DNA from: JAVJST01 sp965229715
GTDB lineage: Bacteria > Pseudomonadota > Alphaproteobacteria > Rhodospirillales > Casp-alpha2
Length of the DNA stretch: 64,000 bases
Direction of reading: 5' to 3'
Assembly: GCA_965229715.1 (NCBI GenBank)
Contig: CBDDJL010000002.1
Location: 248,001 to 312,000 of the forward strand
Position 1 is the first letter of the stretch. Every line of letters begins with the position of its first letter. This document shows, in pieces, positions 52,854 to 60,322 of this stretch. A program made the translations under genes and the position numbers. The notes beneath the pieces were generated by a model. It saw only the letters and a program-made list of their open reading frames with translations, ran no database searches and was not told the origin of the DNA.

Positions 52854-53861
52854 ATGAAGGTTGCGCCGCGTTCGGTTGACTCGTTTCTTCGTTCTCCGGA
52901 TCCGAAGGTCCGCGCGGCTCTTTTCTTCGGGCCCGATCACGGCATGGTCGCAGAGCGGGCCCGTATGGTGGGCGCGACAGCCGTCGACGATCTGAGCGAT
53001 CCGTTCGCCGTCGTCGAACTGACGGAAGCCGATCTCAAAGACGACCCGGCGCGATTGGGCGATGAGGCCCGCGCCATATCTTTCGGTGGCGGCCGGCGGT
53101 TGGTCCGCGTTCGGGGCGGCGGCGAGGCGGTCGCCAGTGCACTGAAAAGCTATCTCGAGAACGCCGGTGAAGGATCCCTGATCGTCATAGAGGCCGGTGA
53201 ACTGACGCCCCGGTCGGGATTGCGTGGCCTGTGCGAGAAGCATGACGCCTGTGCTGCGGTCGGATGTTATCCGGATCAGGGCGGCAGCCTTGCTGCGACA
53301 ATCAACGCCGCTCTTGCCGATGCGGGCCTGTCGGCTGAACGCAACGCGGTCGATATCCTCGTTCGTCAGCTTGCCGAGGACCGCGGCATTGTGCGACAGG
53401 AAATTGCCAAGCTTGCGATTTACGCCGGCGATGAGGGCCGGGTGACGGCGGACGATGTCCTTGCGTGTCTAACCGATGCCGCTGCCGTGTCGCTTGACCG
53501 GCTGGCTTTTGCATGTGGCGACGGCGATGCGGTAGCGGTCGATGAACTGAGTCGTCGCGCGCTTGAAGAAGGTGTGTCGGAGATCGCCATCCTGCGCACG
53601 CTTCAAGCCCATTTCCTGAGGCTCGAATGGGTCGTCGCACAAGGTGGCGATGCCGTCTCGCGGCTGAGGCCGCCGGTGTTCTTTCAATTCAAGGAGCGGT
53701 TCCAACGACAGGCGCGAACCTGGAACCTCGGTGCGGTAAGGCGCGCACAGAACGCACTGACCGAAGCAGAAATCGGCTGCAAATCGACAGGGGAACCGGC
53801 AGCGCTGATCTGCAGCCGGGCTTTGTTGGCCGTCGCCAGCTGGGCGCCGAAGAGACGTTAA
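52854..53861 (+). CDS. holA: DNA polymerase III delta subunit
   Basis: Protein of 335 residues of the HolA family. PDHGMVAERARMVG near 35-48 is the ATP-site-like remnant region, followed by DPARLGDEARAISFGGGRRL-type stretches, FFQFKERFQRQARTWN and a C-terminal CRALLAVASWAPKRR-type end. It opens the beta clamp within the clamp loader and is essential for replication. It follows lptE by 9 bases and converges with parB, with 4 bases between stops. Assignment rests on recognised segments, length and neighbours rather than on one decisive motif. Confidence 0.9.
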   Translation: MKVAPRSVDSFLRSPDPKVRAALFFGPDHGMVAERARMVGATAVDDLSDPFAVVELTEADLKDDPARLGDEARAISFGGGRRLVRVRGGGEAVASALKSYLENAGEGSLIVIEAGELTPRSGLRGLCEKHDACAAVGCYPDQGGSLAATINAALADAGLSAERNAVDILVRQLAEDRGIVRQEIAKLAIYAGDEGRVTADDVLACLTDAAAVSLDRLAFACGDGDAVAVDELSRRALEEGVSEIAILRTLQAHFLRLEWVVAQGGDAVSRLRPPVFFQFKERFQRQARTWNLGAVRRAQNALTEAEIGCKSTGEPAALICSRALLAVASWAPKRR

Positions 53862-53865
53862 CGAC

Positions 53866-54768
53866 TTAGGATCGCCGGTCGACCGGCCCATGGCTCAGGC
53901 GGCGCAGCACTTCGTCCAATTGATCGAGAGTCGTGTAGCGAAGCGTCAGCGAACCGCCCGTGCCGGCGGTCTTGATCTCGACCCCAAGGCCGAGCACCGA
54001 CGCGAGGTCGCGTTCTAGCGCCGCCGTATCGGCATCTTTCGTGGGTGGCTGGCGCTTCCTGCCCTTGCCGCCACCGCCGCCCGACGATTTTGCCAGCGCT
54101 TCGGCCTGGCGCACGCTGAGGCCGTCGTTGGCGATCCGGAGCGCCAGGCCCTCGGCGTCGTCGCGGCCGATCAGCGGGCGCACGTGGCCGGCGCTGAGCG
54201 TACCCTCGTCGACCAGCGCCTGAACGGGGCCCGGCAGGCTGAGAAGCCGAAGCGCGTTAGCAACCGCGCTGCGGCTCTTGCCGATGTGCTCGGCGAGTTT
54301 TTCCTGTGTGTGGCCGAATTCCTCCATCAGCCGGCGGAAACCTTCGGCCTCCTCGATCGGCGTCAGGTCCTCACGCTGGAGATTTTCGATCAGCCCGATC
54401 TCGAGCGCTTCCGCATCCGTCAGGTCGCGGACGATCGCCGGCATGTCGTGAACCCCGGCCTTCTGCGCCGCGCGCCAGCGCCGCTCGCCGGCGATAATCT
54501 CGTAGTGGTCCTGCTTGTCCGGATGCGGCCGCACGAGGATTGGCTGCAGAACCCCCTTCTCGCCGATCGACTGCGCCAAGGCATCGATCGCCTCTGCGTC
54601 CATGGTCCGGCGCGGCTGGTAGCGGCCCGCATGCAGAATCTGGATCGGCACGGTCTGTTGTGCGCTGCCGCCACCGGGCTTGGCGGTCACCATCCCCGGA
54701 TTTGCTTCATCGCCACCAAGCAACGCGGACAGGCCGCGGCCGAGATTGCTCCGTTTCTTGGTGCTCAT
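53866..54768 (-). CDS. parB: chromosome-partitioning protein ParB
   Basis: Protein of 300 residues. The N-terminal ParA-interaction tail is KKRSNLGRGLSALLGGDE. The ParB/Srx CTPase fold has ILVRPHPDKQDHYEIIAGERR with GERRWRAAQKAG. The HTH is FGHTQEKLAEHIGKSRSAVAN, and the C-terminal dimerisation helix ends the protein. ParB loads on parS sites and spreads; two perfect parS sites lie 1.4 and 3.4 kb away on the chromosome. The start overlaps the parA stop region by 4 bases. This operon is a hallmark of the origin-proximal part of chromosomes. Confidence 0.95.
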   Translation of the reverse strand: MSTKKRSNLGRGLSALLGGDEANPGMVTAKPGGGSAQQTVPIQILHAGRYQPRRTMDAEAIDALAQSIGEKGVLQPILVRPHPDKQDHYEIIAGERRWRAAQKAGVHDMPAIVRDLTDAEALEIGLIENLQREDLTPIEEAEGFRRLMEEFGHTQEKLAEHIGKSRSAVANALRLLSLPGPVQALVDEGTLSAGHVRPLIGRDDAEGLALRIANDGLSVRQAEALAKSSGGGGGKGRKRQPPTKDADTAALERDLASVLGLGVEIKTAGTGGSLTLRYTTLDQLDEVLRRLSHGPVDRRS

Positions 54769-55610
54769 GGTGCGCTCACTTGCTGTTCGAGTTGCCGTTC
54801 GCGGTGAATGACCTCACTCGCGAGATGCAGATAGGCCTGACTGCCGGCGCAGCTGATATCGTAGATCAGCACCGGTCGGCCATGGGACGGGGCTTCGGAA
54901 ACCCGCACGTTCCGCGGGATGACCGTGTTATAGACGAGATCGCCGAAATGCGCCCGAACGTCGCTCTCGACCATTAACGAGAGATTGTTGCGGCGGTCGT
55001 ACATGGTCAGCACAATGCCCTGGATCGCGAGACGCGGGTTATAACCGGCACGAATGCGCTCGATCGTGCGTGTCAGGTGACTGATACCCTCAAGGGCGAA
55101 AAATTCGCACTGCAGCGGCACCAGAACCGCATCGGCGGCGACAAGACCGTTGACCGTCAGCAAGCCGAGGGCTGGCGGGCAATCGATCAGGATATAGTCG
55201 TAATCGAGGGCCGCGCCGCGCAGCGCATTTCGCAAGCGATATTCGCGGCGCTCAAGATCGATCAACTCAATTTCGGCCCCGCTAAGATCAATGCCTGACG
55301 CTATGACGTCCAATCCAGGGATATCGGTTTTGCGAATAACATCAATGAGTTGCGCTTCGTCTGTCAAAACATGGTAAATATTTTCTGAACGCGCCTGAGA
55401 ATCCAGCCCCAGCCCCGTGCTGGCGTTACCCTGTGGATCAAGATCAACGATAAGGGCTTGTTTTTGAACGGCGGCCAATGCGGTCGCCAGGTTGATCGTC
55501 GTCGTGGTCTTGCCGACGCCGCCTTTTTGATTCGCCACCGCAATGATCCGCGGGCGCCTTGCGGTGGCGCTTGAGAGTGTACCGCTATCAGGCGTGACGT
55601 CGGAATACAT
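54765..55610 (-). CDS. parA: chromosome-partitioning ATPase ParA
   Basis: Walker-type ATPase of about 281 residues. The deviant Walker A is QKGGVGKTTTTINLATALA near residues 28-46, with VDLDPQGNASTGLG and DYILIDCPPALGLL further on. It moves ParB-parS complexes by ATP-dependent DNA binding. The ATG at 55610 lies inside the rsmG 3' end; an alternative at 55628 adds six residues. It overlaps parB downstream by 4 bases. Order rsmG-parA-parB is conserved. Confidence 0.95.
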   Translation of the reverse strand: MYSDVTPDSGTLSSATARRPRIIAVANQKGGVGKTTTTINLATALAAVQKQALIVDLDPQGNASTGLGLDSQARSENIYHVLTDEAQLIDVIRKTDIPGLDVIASGIDLSGAEIELIDLERREYRLRNALRGAALDYDYILIDCPPALGLLTVNGLVAADAVLVPLQCEFFALEGISHLTRTIERIRAGYNPRLAIQGIVLTMYDRRNNLSLMVESDVRAHFGDLVYNTVIPRNVRVSEAPSHGRPVLIYDISCAGSQAYLHLASEVIHRERQLEQQVSAP

Positions 55611-56220
55611 GGATTTCGAGAGCCGCACTGGCCGCGTCGGCCAGACTGGGGTGATGAACGTGTTCTATATGCCACACCGTTTGAGCCTCGGTCAATTCGT
55701 CGGCCCATCGCCGGCCCTTGAGAAAGACGGCTCGGGCGCCCGGCTTTCCGATGGCATCGGCGTATTCGAGCAGTTTTACGAGAGGCGCGAGCGCCCGCGC
55801 CGTAATGACGTCCGCCGGCGGACCGTCGTAGGCCTCGATGCGGCAGTTGTGGATGGTTGCACGCGCACCCGTCACCCGCCGGGCCTCGGCGAGAAATGCT
55901 GCCTTACGGCCGTCGCTCTCGATAAGGTGCACATCGGTCACGCCCAGTATCGCCAGTACGAGACCGGGAAAGCCGGCGCCACTGCCAAGATCGGCGACAA
56001 CCGGCGGCGCATCTGCCCGATGCTTCTGTAGGTACGGCATCAGCTGGGCGGAGTCGAGCACGTGACGGCGCCAGGCATTGTCCAAGGTTTCCTTGCCAAC
56101 GAGGTTGATTTTCGCCTGCCATTTTTCAAGCAGTTCAAGATAAGCCGAAAGACGAGCCATCTGGTCGTCTGTGGCGCCGATCTCGGCCTGACTTACATCC
56201 GATTGTTTCACGTGAAACAA
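55588..56220 (-). CDS. rsmG: 16S rRNA (guanine527-N7)-methyltransferase RsmG
   Basis: Protein of 210 residues from a TTG at 56220; an ATG at 56160 would give 190. The SAM motif VADLGSGAGFPGLVLAI is near residues 70-86, and LLEKWQAKINLVG and ITARALAPLVKLLEYA match the family. It methylates G527 of 16S rRNA. The TTG start is notable because codons 1-6 are part of a perfect parS site (56204-56219). The gene follows mnmG by 6 bases and overlaps parA. Confidence 0.93.
   Translation of the reverse strand: MFHVKQSDVSQAEIGATDDQMARLSAYLELLEKWQAKINLVGKETLDNAWRRHVLDSAQLMPYLQKHRADAPPVVADLGSGAGFPGLVLAILGVTDVHLIESDGRKAAFLAEARRVTGARATIHNCRIEAYDGPPADVITARALAPLVKLLEYADAIGKPGARAVFLKGRRWADELTEAQTVWHIEHVHHPSLADAASAALEIHVFRRHA
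56204..56219. promoter_or_regulatory. parS centromere site (copy 1)
   Basis: TGTTTCACGTGAAACA is identical to the bacterial parS consensus. It lies at the start of rsmG, so the first codons encode part of it. ParB binds here; the parB gene is 1.4 kb away. Confidence 0.95.
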
Positions 56221-56226
56221 ATCCGC

Positions 56227-58095
56227 TTAGGCGGCGCGCCGGCGAACATGTCCCAGCAGTGCGGTCAGCGCTGCGGGCGTAATGCCGGAAATGCGGGCGG
56301 CTGCGCCAAGCGTGCGCGGTCGCGCGGCGGTCAGCTTGTCGACCGCTTCGGCGGACAGCCCGCCGACCGTCGAGAAATCGAGATCCGGCGGAATGGCCAA
56401 GGCCTCGTCTCGCCGGAAGGCGTCGATATCCGCCTGCTGGCGGGCGAGGTAGGCATCGTAAAGCCCTTCGATGGCGAGTTGGTCGAATGTACCGTCGTCA
56501 ATCTCAGCCGTTTCGGGCCAAATCGTCGTCAGCGGCGCACGTGTCATATCCGGATAGGACAGCAATTCCCACGCGGACCGGCGGCGGCCGTCCTGGTTAA
56601 CGGCGATTCCGGCCTTGGACAATTCAGCGGGCGTCGCGACAGCGCCGCGAAGCCGGTTCCGCCCCTCATCCAGGCGATCCGCCTTTAACCGGTAGGCTGC
56701 GCGTCGTGCCCCACCGATACAACCGATGGCCTCGCCTTTCGGCGTCAGGCGCTGATCGGCATTGTCGGCACGCAACAACAACCGGTATTCGGCGCGCGCC
56801 GTGAACATCCGGTAGGGCTCGCGCGTTCCGAGCGTCACGAGATCGTCGATCATCACGCCGATAAAACCGTCGGCGCGGTCGAGCACAAACGTCTCGCCGC
56901 GACCGCCTGCGACGAGGGCGGCGTTGACGCCGGCGACCAGGCCCTGTCCGGCGGCCTCTTCATATCCCGTTGTGCCGTTGATCTGACCGGCCAGAAAAAG
57001 CCCCGGCATCGTCTGGGCTTCCAGGGTCGCATGGAGCGAACGGGGATCAACGTAATCATATTCGATGGCATACCCAGGGCGGATTATGCGCGCCTTTTCA
57101 AGGCCCGGGATCAGCGCCAACATTGCCGCCTGCGCCTCACGCGGTAGCGCCGTCGAAATCCCGTTGGGGTACACCGTGTCGTCGTCGAGGCCCTCGGGTT
57201 CCAGGAAAATCTGATGGCGCTCTCGGTCGGCAAAGCGCACCACCTTATCCTCGATGGAGGGGCAATAACGCGGCCCCGCCCCGGCAATGGCGCCGGAATT
57301 GATCGGCGCCCGATCGAGATTGGCGCGGATGACATCGTGCGCGGCCGGCGTGGTGCCGGTGATGTGGCATGGAATTTGGGGCGTTGTGATCTTGTCGGTC
57401 AGGTAGGAAAACGGCGTCGGCGGATCGTCGCCGGGCTGCACCTCAAGGGCGCCCCAATCGATGGTGCGGCCGTCGAGCCGGGGTGGCGTGCCGGTCTTCA
57501 GCCGGTCCAACGGCAGACCCAGGCGCTTGAAGGTGTAACTCAAGCCGACTGCGGGCCGGGCCCCTGCCCGGCCGGCGGGAAAGCGCTCCTCGCCGACGTG
57601 GATCATGCCGCGCAGGAATGTTCCACTCGTGATCACCACGGCGGCAGCGACATAGTGCCGGCCCGCTTCGGTCACAACGCCGGTTACACGGTTCCCTTCA
57701 TCGATGATGAGATCGTCAACCGGCTCGGCACGCATGGTGAGGTTCGACACCTGGGCCAACAATGCCTGCACCGCCTGCTTGTAGAGCTTGCGGTCGGCCT
57801 GGGCCCGCGGGCCGCGCACCGCCGGGCCCTTCGAACGGTTGAGCATGCGGAACTGGATGCCGCCCCGGTCGATGGCGCGCCCCATGATGCCGTCGAGCGC
57901 ATCGACCTCGCGAACGATTTGGCCCTTGGCGAGCCCGCCGATGGCCGGATTACAGGACATTTCGCCGATGGTTTCGAGATCGTGGGTCAGCAACAGCGTG
58001 CGCGCACCCATGCGCGCCGCGGCGGCCGCCGCCTCCGTGCCGGCGTGGCCGCCGCCGACGACAATGACGTCGAACGTGTCCTGCGTATCCTTCAT
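56227..58095 (-). CDS. mnmG: tRNA uridine 5-carboxymethylaminomethyl modification enzyme MnmG
   Basis: FAD protein of 622 residues, standard length. VVGGGHAGTEAAAAAARMG is the N-terminal FAD motif. ETIGEMSCNPAIGGLAKGQI and SFTKRLG-type (here YTFKRLGLPLDRLKTGTPPR) follow. DGFIGVMIDDLVTLGTREPYR is in the helical tRNA-binding half. With MnmE it makes the cmnm5 modification of wobble uridine. The ATG at 58095 precedes the Rossmann fold. Upstream 55 bases hold the second parS site. Confidence 0.96.
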   Translation of the reverse strand: MKDTQDTFDVIVVGGGHAGTEAAAAAARMGARTLLLTHDLETIGEMSCNPAIGGLAKGQIVREVDALDGIMGRAIDRGGIQFRMLNRSKGPAVRGPRAQADRKLYKQAVQALLAQVSNLTMRAEPVDDLIIDEGNRVTGVVTEAGRHYVAAAVVITSGTFLRGMIHVGEERFPAGRAGARPAVGLSYTFKRLGLPLDRLKTGTPPRLDGRTIDWGALEVQPGDDPPTPFSYLTDKITTPQIPCHITGTTPAAHDVIRANLDRAPINSGAIAGAGPRYCPSIEDKVVRFADRERHQIFLEPEGLDDDTVYPNGISTALPREAQAAMLALIPGLEKARIIRPGYAIEYDYVDPRSLHATLEAQTMPGLFLAGQINGTTGYEEAAGQGLVAGVNAALVAGGRGETFVLDRADGFIGVMIDDLVTLGTREPYRMFTARAEYRLLLRADNADQRLTPKGEAIGCIGGARRAAYRLKADRLDEGRNRLRGAVATPAELSKAGIAVNQDGRRRSAWELLSYPDMTRAPLTTIWPETAEIDDGTFDQLAIEGLYDAYLARQQADIDAFRRDEALAIPPDLDFSTVGGLSAEAVDKLTAARPRTLGAAARISGITPAALTALLGHVRRRAA

Positions 58096-58149
58096 GGTGA
58101 CGCCGATATACAGATTTCCGCCCTCTCCTGCAATCGGCGGGACGGGAAA

Positions 58150-58165
58150 TGTTTCACGTGAAACA
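58150..58165. promoter_or_regulatory. parS centromere site (copy 2)
   Basis: TGTTTCACGTGAAACA, again a perfect parS, lies between the mnmG start and the mnmE stop. Flanking A and T extend it to an 18-bp palindrome. The two copies are about 1.95 kb apart. Confidence 0.95.
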
Positions 58166-58173
58166 TCGGGCGC

Positions 58174-59523
58174 TCACTTGCCGATACAAAACTCGGAGAA
58201 AATGATGTCGAGAAGATCCTCGACATCGACGCGTCCGGCGATGCGCCCCAGAGCCGCGAGGGAAAATCGCAGATCTTCAGCCCACAGCTCGGCGCCCTGC
58301 GCATCGAGCGCCCGTCTCAACCCATCGCGCGCCTGCCCCAACGCCTCACGATGGCGCGCTCGCGTGATCAGTGCGCCGTCGGCACCGCCGAACGCGTCCG
58401 CCGCCGCGCTCCGCAGCCGCGCCTCCAGCGCATCCATACCGGCCCCGGTCGTTGCGGAAACAGCGATCAAGTCGACCCCCGGCGTCTCGGGCGTATGAGG
58501 CACCGGATCGAGATCCGCCTTGCTGACGATGCCGATTGCGCCGGGCGCCTCCAGCAGGGTCGCCGCTTCAGCATCGATCGCGGGCCAGCCTGCGCCGTCG
58601 ATCAGTACAAAGCGCAGGTCCGCGTCGCCGGCAGCGGCGCGCGCCCGGCGAATGCCTTCGGTCTCGATCGGATCGTCGCTGTCGCGCAAACCCGCCGTAT
58701 CGATCAGCGATACCGGGTAACCGCCGATTTCGGCAGCGACTTCTATGATGTCCCGCGTCGTTCCCGCGTATTCGGAAACGATCGCGGCATCGCGTCCGGC
58801 CAGCGCATTCAGCAGCGTCGACTTGCCGGCGTTGGGCGCGCCGACGATGGCGACCACCAGACCGTCCCTCAGCCGCTCTCCGGCGTGGCCGTCGGCCAGC
58901 ACGGTCTCGATTTCGTCGCACACGCCCTCGATTTCTGCCCGCGCGCTGGAATCCAATGCATCCGGAAGGTCTTCGTCCGAGAAATCGATGGTCGCCTCCA
59001 TGTGCGCCAACGAATGGATCAGACGATCCCGCCAAACATCGCACGCGCGTCCCAGAACACCCGATAGCTGGCGCAAGGCCTGGCGGCGCTGTGCTTCGGT
59101 CTCGGCGGCGATCAAATCCGCCAGGCCCTCGATTTCCGCAAGGTCGAGCTTGCCGTTATCGAACGCGCGGCGCGAAAACGCCCCCGGGTCCGCCATGGAA
59201 ACGCCGTCGATGGCTTCCAGGGTGCGGAACACCGCATCGACCGTCGTGCGCCCGCCATGTAAATAAAGCTCGGCGGCATCCTCGCCGGTATAGCTCTCCG
59301 GCCCCGGGAACCAGGCGACAATCGCATCGTCGAGGATCTCGTCCGTGGCATCGCGCAAAGCGGCCCGCACCATGCGGCGCGGCGCATCGAGCGCGCGGGC
59401 CGCGCCAAGCGACGCCAGCACCTCGCGGGTTGCGGAGCCCGACAGGCGGATCACGGCGATGGCCGCCGGCGGCCGGCCGGACGCGAGTGCATAAATCGTT
59501 GTCGGTTGATGGGGTGGCGGCAT
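58174..59523 (-). CDS. mnmE: tRNA modification GTPase MnmE
   Basis: Protein of 449 residues. The N-terminal tetrahydrofolate-binding domain starts TIYALASGRPPAAIAVIRLSG. The G domain has GAPNAGKSTLLNAL (G1), the switch EYAGTTRDIIEV (G2), LIDTAGLRDSDD (G3) and SKADLD (G4). It ends with the catalytic FCIGK. With MnmG it modifies the wobble uridine. The ATG at 59523 gives the normal N-terminus; the frame is open a little further back to 59580. A strong inverted repeat lies 46-78 bases upstream of its start. Confidence 0.95.
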   Translation of the reverse strand: MPPPHQPTTIYALASGRPPAAIAVIRLSGSATREVLASLGAARALDAPRRMVRAALRDATDEILDDAIVAWFPGPESYTGEDAAELYLHGGRTTVDAVFRTLEAIDGVSMADPGAFSRRAFDNGKLDLAEIEGLADLIAAETEAQRRQALRQLSGVLGRACDVWRDRLIHSLAHMEATIDFSDEDLPDALDSSARAEIEGVCDEIETVLADGHAGERLRDGLVVAIVGAPNAGKSTLLNALAGRDAAIVSEYAGTTRDIIEVAAEIGGYPVSLIDTAGLRDSDDPIETEGIRRARAAAGDADLRFVLIDGAGWPAIDAEAATLLEAPGAIGIVSKADLDPVPHTPETPGVDLIAVSATTGAGMDALEARLRSAAADAFGGADGALITRARHREALGQARDGLRRALDAQGAELWAEDLRFSLAALGRIAGRVDVEDLLDIIFSEFCIGK

Positions 59524-59568
59524 GATCGATTCGGCTCCGCAAGGAACTCGATTCGGTTTCGATACAAT

Positions 59569-59601
59569 ATATAGTGTCATACAGAATCAATGACACTATA
59601 T
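59569..59601. repeat. 12-bp inverted repeat upstream of mnmE
   Basis: ATATAGTGTCAT at 59569-59580 and ATGACACTATAT at 59590-59601 form a perfect 12-bp inverted repeat around a 9-base spacer. It lies between the ferredoxin-like gene stop and the mnmE start on the minus strand. It has no T run after it on either strand, so it is more like an operator or RNA structure than a simple terminator. Confidence 0.75.
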
Positions 59602-59606
59602 CGTCT

Positions 59607-59954
59607 TCAACCGTCCTCGGGTTGCAACATCAGACGATCGACACGCCCGCCGTCGCGGACGTGCGCCTCCAAAATTTCGTCCGCATCGGCCTGATTCTTC
59701 ACCGTGTACCAGATTCCTTCCGGATAGATAACCATCGTCGGGCCCAGTTCGCAGCGGTCGAGGCACCCCGCGGCGTTGATGCGGACCCGCTCGAGGCCCA
59801 TGGCCTTGGCGCGTTCCTTGATGTAGGTGCGCAGCTCGACCGAGCCCTTGTCGAGACAGCAGCCCCGAGGGTGCCCATCCGGGCGCTGGTTGGTGCAGAC
59901 GAAAACGTGGCGCTCGTAATAGGCTGCCGGATCATCGTTCGCGGCGCCGCTCAT
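59607..59954 (-). CDS. thioredoxin-like [2Fe-2S] ferredoxin domain protein
   Basis: Protein of 115 residues with Cys in VFVCTNQRPDGHPRGCCL and GCLDRCELGPTMVIYPEG, the pattern of the thioredoxin-like [2Fe-2S] ferredoxin fold (as in the NuoE C-terminal domain). Four Cys can bind a 2Fe-2S cluster. Such small proteins may serve as electron carriers; the partner is unknown. The ATG at 59954 overlaps the stop of the DUF6489-like gene (ATGA), so the two are coupled. It is followed by mnmE after an inverted repeat. Confidence 0.88.
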   Translation of the reverse strand: MSGAANDDPAAYYERHVFVCTNQRPDGHPRGCCLDKGSVELRTYIKERAKAMGLERVRINAAGCLDRCELGPTMVIYPEGIWYTVKNQADADEILEAHVRDGGRVDRLMLQPEDG

Positions 59955-60217
59955 GTATCCTTGTCTCCGCCCTTGCCGGCACCGCCGGCCGCTGTCTGCA
60001 GCTGCGACCAGAACATCTTCTGCATCTGCTCGAAGCTCTGCACGCCGGCCGGAAACCACGTCTTCATCAGGGTTTCGGGATCAACCCGGTCGAGATTGGC
60101 GCGCATCCGGTCCTCAAGTTCCTTCATCATCGCCTGTTGCAGCGGCTGCACGTCAGGCAGCCCGAGAAACGTTCGCGCTTCTTCCGGCGTACAGTCGATA
60201 TCCACCGTGATTTTCAT
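59951..60217 (-). CDS. DUF6489-like small protein
   Basis: Protein of 88 residues, KITVDIDCTPEEARTFLGLP followed by DVQPLQQAMMKELEDRMRA and a helical middle, ending in a Gly/Lys-rich tail. This resembles the alphaproteobacterial DUF6489 family, whose function is unknown. It is the first gene of a coupled pair with the ferredoxin-like gene. The start ATG at 60217 precedes a well-formed beta strand. The divergent YyaL gene begins 105 bases away. Confidence 0.8.
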   Translation of the reverse strand: MKITVDIDCTPEEARTFLGLPDVQPLQQAMMKELEDRMRANLDRVDPETLMKTWFPAGVQSFEQMQKMFWSQLQTAAGGAGKGGDKDT

Positions 60218-60322
60218 CCGTCAAATCTCCGTATCGTGCCCGGCGGTTCTTGCATCGCCGGAGCCGAGGGCCGAAGGTACGCGTTGACACGACAGAGGGC
60301 AACGAGGAACGCCCAGAGAGAA

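Noticed and set aside
59569..59601. Intrinsic terminator at the AT-rich inverted repeat
   Set aside because: The stem is A+T-rich and no T run follows on either strand, so termination is not supported by sequence.
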